Assembly (NCBI GenBank): GCA_002372375.1
Contig: DFGJ01000029.1
Coordinates: 1 to 61,208, forward strand
Reading direction: 5' to 3'
DNA length: 61,208 nucleotides
Source: Ruminococcaceae bacterium UBA3753
GTDB lineage: Bacteria; Bacillota; Clostridia; Oscillospirales; Acutalibacteraceae
The number at the start of each line of letters is the position of its first letter. Position 1 is the stretch's first letter. The translations under genes and the position numbers were made by a program. Of the stretch, positions 9,044 to 17,978 are shown piece by piece. The notes under the pieces were generated by a model. It was not told the DNA's origin, searched no databases, and saw only the letters and a program-made list of their open reading frames with translations.

Positions 9044-9560
9044 GTGCTAAAAAGTATTCTCGAACTAACCGAATATATTTTAACAAAAGAAAAAAGCTAG
9101 AAGAACAAAAAATACACTTCAAATATTGTAAACAGAAACGAAATCAATAAAACGCCCGTTTTATTTTAAAAAATACAAAACGAAACCGCATTATTAATAA
9201 TATTTAACTGGTTCTACAGTAAAAACACAGTTAAAAACAAAACAAAGACAAACGGAAGTGTTTGCCCTTACTATAGACAAAACCAAAGCCGTAGACACAA
9301 CAACCAAGCTGCTGATTATATTTTTAACTTTGCCAACCAGCAATAATCATCTTGGTGAGAACATTTTTAGAGCTCTACACTTTAATTTACCTGTCTAACT
9401 TATATATAGTTAAACAGACAACTAATCTATAAAACAATAGATGAACTACAAAAAACTACCAAAAACACGACTGTCCAAATCAACAAATGGACTTTTGTGA
9501 CTGTGACGCCTGCAACAAATGAAGTAAAAAATATCGGGTCCACAGTTGACCTAATAGACA
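9044..9560. other. Gap upstream of uvrC, A/C-rich, no gene seen
   Basis: About 520 bases between uvrC and the start of the 115-base repeat array. The plus strand is rich in A and C, the complement of the G/T-rich gaps beside plus-strand genes. There is no open frame with a ribosome binding site and no recognisable RNA gene. Confidence 0.5.
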
Positions 9561-10245
9561 CGGGACAAACAAATGTAAATCTTTCTGCAAGTATTCTGAT
9601 CTGCAAAAAATATGGTAAACAAAAACATTCAGCTTACTTGCCTATCTCCTGAACACATCATCGATAAAAATAGGCATAGGACAAATAAGCTTAAATACTG
9701 CTGTATCCTGATTTGCAAAAAATATGGTAAACAAAAATACGCAGCTTACTCGCCCATCTCCTGAACACATAATCGACAAAAATAGGCACGGAACAAGCAA
9801 ATGTAAATTTCGCTGCAAATATCCTGCCTTGCAAAAAATATGGTAAACAAAAATACGCAGCCTACTCGCCCATCTCCTGAACACATAATCGAGAAAAATA
9901 GGCACAGGACAAATAAGCTTGAATACTGCTGCAGGTATTCTGATCTGCAAAAAATATGGTAAACAAAAACGCGCAGTTTTTCTACCTACTCTATACACAC
10001 ACCATCGACAAAATAGACACGGGACAAACAAATGTGAATGCCTCTGCAAGTATTCTGATTTATAAAAAACATGGTAAACAAAAATATTCAGATTCTTCAT
10101 TTGTCTCCTGAACACAACATCGACAAAAATAAGCACAGGACAAATAAGCTTAAATACTGCTACAAGTATCCTAATTTACAAAAAATATGGTAAACAAAAA
10201 TACGCGGCTTACTCGCCCATCTCCTGAACACATCATCGACAAAAA
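9560..10245. repeat. Tandem array of six ~115-base units between rpsP and uvrC
   Basis: The landmark AAAAATATGGTAAACAAAA recurs near 9606, 9716, 9832, 9950, 10067 (diverged) and 10181, a period of 110-118 bases. Other shared pieces are CTCCTGAACACA, ATCGACAAAAATA and GGACAAATAAGCTTAAAT. A minus-strand open frame of 164 codons (9642-10136) runs through the array. It only reflects the repeat, with period-length similarity, no ribosome binding site and no known domain. On the minus strand each unit contains AGGAG, which could be a relic of a gene start, but I could not match the unit to rpsP or uvrC. Confidence 0.85.
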
Positions 10246-10460
10246 ATGCCAAAAAAATCTTTATCAGCTAGTGCAACAGGACAAAAACGCTAAGTCAAGT
10301 CCCCAAGCAAAAAGCAGGACAAAAGCACGGCGCCCAGTACGGATTACCAAAACCTCCACGGACTTACGTTCTCACAATAACCTTGCACTGTTCCCACAAA
10401 GACACAGTTCCTTGCAAAAACGTACTGCAAAAACGTAGACGGGCACATGTACAAACCGGA

Positions 10461-10700
10461 CTAGGCAATGGCCTCTTTTTTTAGAATCGAACTCACTGTC
10501 TCCGTAGGCTGAGCACCAGTCCCAATCCAAAACTTAACTCTTTCTATGTTTAAGCTAATCCTCACTGGATCTTTCAAGGGATCATAGTAGCCTAATTCTT
10601 CAATAAATCTTCCGTCCCGTGGGTATCTCGAATCAGCAACAACGACCCTGTAAAAAGGCTTTTTTTTAGAACCAATCCTCTTTAATCGTATCTTTACCAC
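10461..10700 (-). CDS. rpsP: 30S ribosomal protein S16
   Basis: A complete 79-residue S16, a primary assembly protein of the 30S subunit. It begins M-V-K-I-R-L-K-R-I-G and has K-K-P-F-Y-R-V-V-V-A-D-S, then G-R-F-I-E-E-L-G-Y-Y-D-P. The GTG start lies behind GGAGG (complement of CCTCC near 10707). It follows ffh in the same direction with a 320-base gap; in most Firmicutes the two are tightly linked. trmD and rplS, the usual downstream partners, are absent here. Confidence 0.97.
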   Translation of the reverse strand: MVKIRLKRIGSKKKPFYRVVVADSRYPRDGRFIEELGYYDPLKDPVRISLNIERVKFWIGTGAQPTETVSSILKKEAIA

Positions 10701-11020
10701 GAAAAAACCTCCAAAAAATGAAAAATAGAAATTTAATAATTACTTAAAAGCCAAGGACAGCAGCTACGCAAAAAAATTTAGAAAAACCTCAACGACATCC
10801 TACTGCCCTTAAAAAACAATCTTCCTTCCCAACTGTAAACAGGCCGCGTATATCCAAGGAAAAGATACAGAAAAACAGCACCCTTTGCACTAAACTCTGA
10901 ATGACAAACGACAACAACCCACCGACAATAGACCCCTACTACCGAAAACCGACCCGTCCCACGAGAATAAATACAGACATCCAAAGCAAACTGCAGTGAA
11001 GGCACGCCACAAACAAAAAA
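10701..11020. other. Gap between ffh and rpsP
   Basis: About 320 A/C-rich bases on the plus strand. A 75-codon minus-strand open frame at 10778-11005 has no ribosome binding site or family resemblance. Apart from the GGAGG for rpsP at its lower edge I see nothing. Confidence 0.5.
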
Positions 11021-12400
11021 CTAAAACTTAAACATTTTACTAAATTTCGAGACAAAACCACCTCGACCGAGCATCAATGCTTCCTTGCCCCCACAAACTG
11101 AAGAACCGTTGATCTTTTTTAAGACAATCTTGGTTTGATCAAAAGTCCTAAGAAGTTTGTTCACATCCTCAACTTTAGTGCCACTGCCTGAAGCTATCCT
11201 ACGACGCCTAGAGGCATTAATCGTTTCCGGATTGGAACGCTCAAACGGAGTCATCGAGCTTATTATAGCTTTAAATTTTTTAAAATACAACTCCCCTTTT
11301 TCGCCCAAATTTTCAAATTTTCGAGTTAGCTTACCGAAACCAGGTATTTTAGAAATTATTGATTGAATCGAACCGAATTTTTCTAGCTGATTCAGCTGCG
11401 CCAAATAGTCGTTTAAATCGATCTTACTTCCCTTCTCGTAACACTTATACATTTCTTCAAATTCATCTTGTTCGGAAGCTTTTTTTGCTTGCTCTATAAG
11501 TCCAAGCACGTCGCCCATACCTAAGATTCTGGAAACCATCCCCTCAGGGTTAAAATCTTCTATGTCGGCCAATTTTTCTCCTACACTTGCAAATTTTATA
11601 GGCTTTTCGACCACCGCTTTCACAGACAACGCTGCTCCGCCGCGAGTATCACCGTCTAATTTAGTGAGTACCACACCGGTAACATCCAAGTCGTCATTAA
11701 ACTTTTGTGCTACATTAACAGCGTCCTGACCAGTCATAGCATCTACAGCTAACAAGATCTCATCTGGAACGATCTTAGACTTTATTAGTTTTAGTTCATT
11801 CATGAGGGCTTCATCCACATGGAGTCGGCCAGCTGTATCTAAAATTATAACATCATTACCTTGATCTTTAGCAAGCTTAACAGCATCTTGTGCTATTTCT
11901 ACAGGATTGCTAGCACCTTTTTCAAAAACATCTATGCAAGCACTATTACCCAATACCTGCAGCTGCTTTATTGCTGCTGGCCTATATATGTCACATGCTA
12001 CTAGCAACGGTCGCCTGCCCTGATTTTTGAATTTGTTGGCTAATTTAGCAGCAAAAGTCGTTTTACCAGATCCTTGTAAACCACACAACATAATAATGCC
12101 AGGGAAGTTCTTAAATGGGTTCAGTTTTGAGTTTTCTGAACTCATCAAATCGATCATCTCTTCGTTCACTATCTTTATAACCATTTGAGCCGGTGTAAGG
12201 CTTTTCATAACATCTTGTCCAATAGCGCGCTGTGCAATCTTGGACACGAAACTTTTAACTACCTTATAGTTAACGTCTGCTTCCAACAAAACCAGTCGTA
12301 TTTCGCGCATAGACTCTTTAACGTCGTTTTCAGATAATTTCCCTTTGGACTTAAGCTTTTTAAAAACGACAGACAGTTTCTCTGCTAAGCCTTCAAACAT
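11021..12400 (-). CDS. ffh: Signal recognition particle protein Ffh (SRP54)
   Basis: GTPase that binds signal sequences and SRP RNA and delivers nascent chains to the membrane through FtsY. 459 residues from the ATG at 12400 (M-F-E-G-L-A-E-K-L, the usual Ffh start). An AAAGGAGAG site precedes it, and an in-frame ATG at 12406 is too close to that site. The N domain is followed by the G domain with G-L-Q-G-S-G-K-T at ~107-114, D-T-A-G-R, T-K-L-D-G and G-D, and then a methionine-rich M domain with S-G-S-G-T-K-V-E-D-V-N-K-L-L. It is complete. Given the many exported proteins here, retention of a full SRP pathway is expected. Confidence 0.97.
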   Translation of the reverse strand: MFEGLAEKLSVVFKKLKSKGKLSENDVKESMREIRLVLLEADVNYKVVKSFVSKIAQRAIGQDVMKSLTPAQMVIKIVNEEMIDLMSSENSKLNPFKNFPGIIMLCGLQGSGKTTFAAKLANKFKNQGRRPLLVACDIYRPAAIKQLQVLGNSACIDVFEKGASNPVEIAQDAVKLAKDQGNDVIILDTAGRLHVDEALMNELKLIKSKIVPDEILLAVDAMTGQDAVNVAQKFNDDLDVTGVVLTKLDGDTRGGAALSVKAVVEKPIKFASVGEKLADIEDFNPEGMVSRILGMGDVLGLIEQAKKASEQDEFEEMYKCYEKGSKIDLNDYLAQLNQLEKFGSIQSIISKIPGFGKLTRKFENLGEKGELYFKKFKAIISSMTPFERSNPETINASRRRRIASGSGTKVEDVNKLLRTFDQTKIVLKKINGSSVCGGKEALMLGRGGFVSKFSKMFKF

Positions 12401-12863
12401 AAGCATTCTCTCCTTTCTAAAAATTTCAAAAAGCGTCTTAACAAAACAATCCAATCTTACTAAATATACTAGTATAAAGTCAAGAAAAACAGCAACCTAA
12501 ATAAATTGTTTTAAAATCATATTCATTTATTATTCTAAAATTATAAAAGCCAACTCATTTATTTAAAAATTTTCAGTATTACAGCCATTTTGTTGCTTTG
12601 AAGTTGCGTCGATACAAAATTTGATAGATGTGTTAAAACATAAAACGCTAAAAATGAAAGAAAGTACGCTCAATGTGGAACAATTAAAATGCCTAACCAT
12701 CAATCCAATTATACTTTTCATGAGACGTAGTTTTTTGACGCATCCGCTTGGAGTACTGCCAAATTACTCTTAAATTTATAAATGACACTTTCACTGTCAT
12801 TAATTTTTGGAAGTTTAGGGGAAAAAAATGCAATTAACTTTAGTACAGAAAGCTTTTATTAAT
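12401..12863. other. Gap with a possible transposase relic and a small hairpin
   Basis: About 460 bases between recG and ffh. Bases 12640-12740 resemble 56412-56520 elsewhere in the window (shared CAATGTGGA/TCAATTA and CATGAGACGTAGTTTT-like blocks). The translated relic near TGTGG reads C-G-T-I/C-G-S-I, as in zinc-ribbon starts of some IS transposases, but both copies are broken. At 12784-12804 an AATGACA / TGTCATT stem of seven pairs lies just downstream of recG and could be a weak terminator. Confidence 0.35.
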
Positions 12864-14921
12864 TCATAAAGAAATAGTTTCTCCGTTGTTCTTAGTGAAA
12901 AGTTCTAAGTCTTGTGAAAAATCGATGAATTGATCGTATTTTTTTGATATCACTTCCTTAGCAAGATTTCTGGCCTGTAATACGTCTTCCATATTTTTGA
13001 TAAAATCTCGAGTTTTAAGTTTAAAAAAGCCGTGTTGTTCGAGTCCTAATAAATTTCCGGGGCCACGCTGTTCTAAATCTTTCTGCGCTATTAAAAATCC
13101 ATCGTAAAAATCTTTTAAAATTTCTAGTCTTTTTCGCGTTTCCTTTGCCTTGGAATCAGATATCAAAATACAGTAAGATTTTGCTGTACCTCTGCCCACG
13201 CGTCCTCTAAGTTGATGCAACTGCGAAAGCCCCAATCTTTCTGCATTTTCAATTAACATAACATTAGCGTTAGGTATATCGATGCCGACCTCTATTACGG
13301 TTGTGCTGATTAAAATATTTATTCTCCGTTCAGCAAAATCCAGCATGATTTTTTGCTTTTCTTCACCACGCATTTTTCCATGCAGAATTTGTATTTTTAA
13401 ATCTTTTAGGTTTGTTTTTTCAAGATTTTTTCTATATTCAAAAATGGACTTAAGGTGGTTGTTTGTATCTTCATCGTTTTCAATTAAGGGGCAAACTATG
13501 TAAGCTTGATGACCGTCGTTTACATTTTTCTTTATAAATTCTAGTACTCTAGTCCTCTTGGAGCTATCCACAATAAAGGTTTCGACTTTTTGCCTACCTT
13601 TGGGTAACTCGTCTAAAACAGATATATCTAAATCAGCGTACAGAATCAAAGCTAAACTTCTGGGGATAGGTGTAGCAGACATGACTAGAACATGAGCACC
13701 AGTACCACCCTTATTAGCTAATTTAGCTCTTTGATTTACGCCAAACCTGTGCTGTTCGTCGGTTATAACTAATCCCAGATTATTAAATTTTAAATTCTCG
13801 TTTAGCAGCGACTGAGTTCCGACAACTACAGAAATAATCCCACTCTCAACAGCAGAAAAGATTAATCTCTTTCTTGATGTCTTAACAGAACTGCAAAGGA
13901 GCTCTATATTTATATCTTTGCCTTTAAATAAATTTAAAAAATTCTCATAGTGTTGCCTTGCTAATATTTCAGTTGGAGCCATAACAGCAACTTGCGCCTT
14001 GTTGTATTTAACCATACAAAATATTAAACAAGCTGCAACAGCTGTTTTACCGGATCCAACATCACCCTGAAGGAGTCTTCTCATGGAGACGCCACTGGAT
14101 ATATCTTGTTCACAGTCAAATATGGCTTTTTTTTGTGCATTTGTGAGCTCAAAGGGTAGTAATTTGCTAAATTCTTCCAAAAAATTGTTCCCGATTTTGT
14201 TGAATGTAGTTTCAATTTTGTCTTCTTTAGCCTTATTTAAATATGTTTGTAGAAGTAGAATTTCTTCAAAGAATAATCGTCTTTTAGCTTTTTGAAGTGA
14301 TTCTTCGTTTTGCGGGAAATGTATATTTCTTAAAGCAAAATTTAGTGGGCAAAGACTATATTTTGCTAACAGATAATCTGGCAAAGTCTCTTTTGCCAGG
14401 ATTTTACTATCAAAAACCAGTTGCTTAGTAAGTTTAGCTAAAAAAGTAGAGCTGATCGTGCCTCTTTTTCTGTAAACAGGGACTATACCTTCTGTTGCAT
14501 CTATTCCTTTTTTTATATTGCTTATAACTAATTCTTTTTTGCCCAGTTTGTTAATTTTAATTTGCCCAAAAAATAAAAGTTCTTCGTTGTATTTGAATCT
14601 TAAAGTATTGAACCGACTCGTGAAATAGGTGGCTTCCATTTGTGTAAAATCGTCGTACAAATGAATCTTGTAAAACATGAAGAACTTATTTTTGGTGAGC
14701 CTTTTAAATAGAACTTTGCCAAAAAAAGCCTTAATGCAACAAGAAATAGATAACGGAGCACTGTTCAAGCTAAAAACTTTGGAAAAATCAAGATACTGCT
14801 TTGGAAAAGCGCTAATAAGATCTTTGTTGGAGAAGATTCCTGCACCTTTAAGTTCAGTCTCTTTCTTGGGACCCACACCCTTGAGCGAGGAAATACTACC
14901 ATCTACGAGGAAATCTACCAT
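12864..14921 (-). CDS. recG: ATP-dependent DNA helicase RecG
   Basis: Branch-migrating helicase that remodels stalled forks and Holliday junctions. 685 residues, the normal length. An N-terminal wedge/OB region (L-K-G-V-G-P-K-K near residue 14) is followed by the helicase core: Walker A G-D-V-G-S-G-K-T near 290, M-A-P-T-E-I-L-A, D-E-Q-H near 395, M-S-A-T-P-I-P-R, then V-I-E-V-G-I-D-I-P-N-A and Q-L-R-G-R-V-G-R-G. It looks intact. A preserved RecG matters here because the genome carries many long tandem duplications that could recombine. Confidence 0.97.
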   Translation of the reverse strand: MVDFLVDGSISSLKGVGPKKETELKGAGIFSNKDLISAFPKQYLDFSKVFSLNSAPLSISCCIKAFFGKVLFKRLTKNKFFMFYKIHLYDDFTQMEATYFTSRFNTLRFKYNEELLFFGQIKINKLGKKELVISNIKKGIDATEGIVPVYRKRGTISSTFLAKLTKQLVFDSKILAKETLPDYLLAKYSLCPLNFALRNIHFPQNEESLQKAKRRLFFEEILLLQTYLNKAKEDKIETTFNKIGNNFLEEFSKLLPFELTNAQKKAIFDCEQDISSGVSMRRLLQGDVGSGKTAVAACLIFCMVKYNKAQVAVMAPTEILARQHYENFLNLFKGKDINIELLCSSVKTSRKRLIFSAVESGIISVVVGTQSLLNENLKFNNLGLVITDEQHRFGVNQRAKLANKGGTGAHVLVMSATPIPRSLALILYADLDISVLDELPKGRQKVETFIVDSSKRTRVLEFIKKNVNDGHQAYIVCPLIENDEDTNNHLKSIFEYRKNLEKTNLKDLKIQILHGKMRGEEKQKIMLDFAERRINILISTTVIEVGIDIPNANVMLIENAERLGLSQLHQLRGRVGRGTAKSYCILISDSKAKETRKRLEILKDFYDGFLIAQKDLEQRGPGNLLGLEQHGFFKLKTRDFIKNMEDVLQARNLAKEVISKKYDQFIDFSQDLELFTKNNGETISL

Positions 14922-15455
14922 AGTACATAAAAACTTAATGAATTAAAAAATATTTTTTGTCTGATCCAAAAAGTGCCATGTATTACTTTGAAAAAAGATT
15001 TTTTATTAGGAGGTGAAAAACATAAAAGCTGCACAGCGGCTTAAACGATGTGTACACAGAAACGCTAGGGTACAACACTGAAAACAGTTAAAACAGCAAC
15101 AAACGGCTAAATAGACGCACTAAAGTCAAAAGTCAAGACGACACAAACACGACTGGGATTTTATCATCTATTAAAATAAAATCCAAGTTAATACAAGATG
15201 TTTAGAAATCTTACTTAGTGTTTTGCTTACTAAATATATAAGAACAAAGGCGCAGGTTTGCCTTGTGCTTTAAAGTACAATCTTGATTATTATATCTATT
15301 TTCAAAATTTTTGTTTTGACGATTTAAGAAAGCTTGATTGTAATCTAATATTGTGCTATCATGCGCTTTATAGCTATTACTTTGTTGAGTAGGGGCGCGA
15401 TGCGTCCTGCTCATTTGTTTGTTTCTGAATTTTTAGGAGGTTTTGTTTTAGCAGA
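14922..15455. other. Divergent gap between recG and nusA
   Basis: About 530 bases separating divergent genes, so promoters for both should lie here, although I cannot name convincing boxes. At 15009-15014 a strong AGGAGG is followed by a frame that opens with GTG/ATA and stops after about 20 codons, which may be the stump of a lost plus-strand gene. rimP, the usual neighbour of nusA, is missing. The AGGAGG at about 15435 is 15 bases from the nusA ATG, which is long. Confidence 0.45.
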
Positions 15456-16487
15456 ATGAGAAGTAAAGAAATGTTTGATTCATTGGCTGTTTTAGAAAAA
15501 GAAAAAGGTATTCCCGTAAGTTTTGTGTTAGAAAAAATAAGCCGCGCAATAGTTACGGTATGCCGGAATAATTACGGCGGTAATGACGATGTTGTTGTGG
15601 ATATAGACGAGAAAAAGAATACTTTCGAGGTTTTTTTAAGAAAGACGGTGGTGGAAGAAGTAGATAGAAAAAGTTATGAGATTTCACTTGAGGATGCTTT
15701 GAAAATAAATCCTAAGGCAAAAATTGGAGATAAAGTAAATATAAAGCTTAACACTAAAGACTTTGGTAGAATAGCTGTTCAGACCGCAAGGACAATCTTA
15801 AAACAAGGTATAAGAGATGGTGAAACAGGTGCAATACTAAGAAATTTTGAGGGGAAAAAAGGTGATACCGTGGTTGCGATTGTAGAAAAAATCGATCCAA
15901 AAACTAAAGCAGCCAGTATAAGAATAGGTAATGTAGAGGCTATTTTGTTAAAAAAAGAGCAACTACCTAGTGATAATTTTAAGGAAGGTGACCACATAAA
16001 AGTTTACGTGGTTGATGTAAAGGAAGGGACGAAAGGTGCGAAAATTTTAGTTTCTAGAATATGTGATGAAGCTTTGAAGCAGCTTTTTGTAAACGAGGTA
16101 CCTGAAGTGAACGATGGTACTGTGGAAATAGTTTCTGTAGCAAGAGAACCTGAAGTCCGCAGTAAATTAGCGGTTCTAAGTCATAACCCTAATGTAGACC
16201 CTGTGGGTGCGTGTATTGGTCAGCGAGGTATGAGGATAAATTCCATAATAGAGGAACTAAACGGAGAAAAATTGGATATAGTGCAGTATTCAGACGATAT
16301 AAAGGAGTTTGTTAAGAATGCACTTTCGCCCGCAAATGTCCTGCGTGTTGAAATAGTTGACCAGGAAAATTGTGTATGCGACGCTTTCGTTCCTGAGAGT
16401 GAACTGTCTTTGGCTATCGGTAACAAGGGTATAAATTCAAGGCTTGCAGGTAAACTTACGAAATGGCGCATAAATATTAAAAGTTAG
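15456..16487 (+). CDS. nusA: Transcription termination/antitermination protein NusA
   Basis: RNA-polymerase-binding elongation factor that affects pausing, intrinsic termination and antitermination. 343 residues, typical for Firmicutes, which lack the acidic C-terminal repeats. An N-terminal polymerase-binding domain (~1-125) is followed by an S1 domain (~130-200), KH1, and KH2 with the G-A-C-I-G-Q-R-G-M-R loop near 252 and a second A-I-G-N-K-G-I-N-S-R-L-A loop near 325. It is first in a plus-strand translation cluster (rnpM, ylxQ, infB) but is split from it by an 870-base repeat-bearing gap. Confidence 0.96.
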   Translation: MRSKEMFDSLAVLEKEKGIPVSFVLEKISRAIVTVCRNNYGGNDDVVVDIDEKKNTFEVFLRKTVVEEVDRKSYEISLEDALKINPKAKIGDKVNIKLNTKDFGRIAVQTARTILKQGIRDGETGAILRNFEGKKGDTVVAIVEKIDPKTKAASIRIGNVEAILLKKEQLPSDNFKEGDHIKVYVVDVKEGTKGAKILVSRICDEALKQLFVNEVPEVNDGTVEIVSVAREPEVRSKLAVLSHNPNVDPVGACIGQRGMRINSIIEELNGEKLDIVQYSDDIKEFVKNALSPANVLRVEIVDQENCVCDAFVPESELSLAIGNKGINSRLAGKLTKWRINIKS

Positions 16488-17359
16488 AAGTTTGTTGTGA
16501 TTGTTCGACTAAAATCGTAAATCGAATTTAAAAAATATTGTAGATTTAACACGAAAGTTGTGTGGCCTTTAATCGTAGAAGTGGGGCCGGTGGCTTTTAA
16601 GGTTTTATCAGGGTTGGTTCTACGATTGTATGTATAGAAATTTGCTGAATAAAAAATAGAGAGTAGAATCTCGTTTTTTTGAAGTCCATGCGAAAAGTTA
16701 GTTTTGGAATTGAGAAAATATATGAAGACAGACTTTAAAGTTGTGGCCTGTGGTCTGAATTGTTTAGGTGGATCTGTTATTGGCGGAAAGGTTATGCGTT
16801 AGTTTGTTAAGATTTCACTTTTTGAAGAACAGATTAGAATCTCGTTTTTTTGAAGTCCATGCGAAAAGTTAGTTTTGGAATTGAGAAAATATATGAAGAC
16901 AGACTTTAAAGCTGTGGCCTGTGGTCTGAATTGTTTGGGTGGATCTGTTATTTGGCGGAAAGATTATGCGTTAGTTTGTTAAGGTTTCATTTTTTGAAGA
17001 ACGGATTAGATTTACTGCCGCTTTTAGCATTTTAAGGCAGAGTGTTATTTGTTTTGGGCGGTTTTTGTAGATGTCTGTTGGAGATACCTATGTGCTTTTA
17101 GCATCGAGTTCTGCGTGAAAGTTTTAAATTGTGTGGATTTAAGGTATAAAATAGGAGGGCGTTATTTTACGAAAACTTACAGGGAACAGTTTGGATGTAT
17201 ACGCGTCTAGGTCGAATGAAGAGCAGATTTTTTGTAAGACTTAGCTACTAGGTGCAGAGGATGAGGTTTTCTTGGACTTTTTCATAAAAAAAACGTCGTT
17301 GTTTCTTTGAGATAAGTCGACTCGCTTTTTAAGGTAAACTTTAACTAGGTGATAATTAA
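16488..17359 (+). repeat. Gap after nusA containing a ~171-base tandem duplication
   Basis: Two near-identical copies lie at about 16661-16831 and 16832-17003 (landmarks TAGAATCTCGTTTTTTTGAA, GTGGCCTGTGGTCTGAATTG, TTATGCGTTAGTTTGTTAAG), with a few bases of a third near 17004. The piece around 16540-16600 (GAAAGTTGTGTGGCC) looks like an older, diverged copy. Each copy contains GCGAAAAGTTAG, close to the last codons of nusA (AAAAGTTAG), so this may be another amplified gene tail, though more degenerate than the infB and hisS cases. An AGGAGGGC near 17153 has no gene behind it. Confidence 0.75.
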
Positions 17360-17662
17360 ATGCAAGAAATAAAGAAAGCAAAACATGAACCATCTAGAAT
17401 GTGTGTGAGCTGTCGTGTTAGAAATAAAAAAACTGATCTCATAAGGATAGTAAGAGTAAAGGATAAGTGTAATCCAGGGGGATTTTTTATAAAACTTGAT
17501 AAAAGCCAAAAAAGTGAAGGTCGTGGTGCTTATTTGTGTTACAATTTAGCTTGTTTGAAGAAATTGAAAAAAATGAAGTCCAAGAGCAAGAGTTTTGTAG
17601 GTAAGTTGTCGGAAGATGCTTATAAAGATTTAGAGGAGATCATAGGATCGTTTGAAGGATAA
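17360..17662 (+). CDS. rnpM: RNase P modulator RnpM (YlxR family)
   Basis: Small RNA-binding protein of 100 residues. It has the YlxR signature: R-M-C-V-S-C-R near residue 13, L-I-R-I-V-R-V, then E-G-R-G-A-Y-L-C and a final conserved cysteine. In Firmicutes it binds the RNA subunit of RNase P and dampens its activity. The gene sits between nusA and ylxQ as usual. Its last codons overlap the start of ylxQ by 11 bases, so the two are probably translationally coupled. Confidence 0.93.
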   Translation: MQEIKKAKHEPSRMCVSCRVRNKKTDLIRIVRVKDKCNPGGFFIKLDKSQKSEGRGAYLCYNLACLKKLKKMKSKSKSFVGKLSEDAYKDLEEIIGSFEG

Positions 17663-17954
17663 ACTTCTTGGATTTTTAGGGCTTTGCAGAAAAGCTGGTA
17701 AGTTGACTTTTGGTTTTGATGCAGTCATAAGAAAAGCTAAAGAAGCGGGGGATAGTTTGGTTTTAGTGACTAAAGATTTTTCTCCGAGGTCCCTTAGAAG
17801 TGCAAAAGAAAAGTTGAATAATTTTGGTGCACAAGTTATAATCCTTGATGATGTTAGCATGGATGACTTGTGCTCTATTTTGAAAAGAAAGACGGGAATA
17901 GTTCTTATTGAGGGCGTAAATTTTAAAAAAGGAATAAGAAGGTTGCTTGATTAG
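17652..17954 (+). CDS. ylxQ: L7Ae-family ribosomal protein YlxQ
   Basis: A 100-residue protein of the L7Ae/L30e RNA-binding family (K-turn binder), conserved in the nusA-infB operon of Firmicutes. Visible family features are L-G-L-C-R-K-A-G-K-L, G-x-D-A-V, L-V-L-V-T-K-D-F-S and an I-D/E-rich C-terminal half. It starts at TTG 17652 inside the end of rnpM; the GGAG at 17636-17639 serves as ribosome binding site. 24 bases separate it from infB. Confidence 0.9.
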   Translation: MKDKLLGFLGLCRKAGKLTFGFDAVIRKAKEAGDSLVLVTKDFSPRSLRSAKEKLNNFGAQVIILDDVSMDDLCSILKRKTGIVLIEGVNFKKGIRRLLD

Positions 17955-17978
17955 TAATTTAGGGGGAACGCTTTATAA

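Noticed and set aside
9642..10136. 164-codon minus-strand open frame inside the 115-base array
   Set aside because: Its sequence repeats with the array period, has no ribosome binding site or family resemblance, and is best explained as an accidental frame through repeats.
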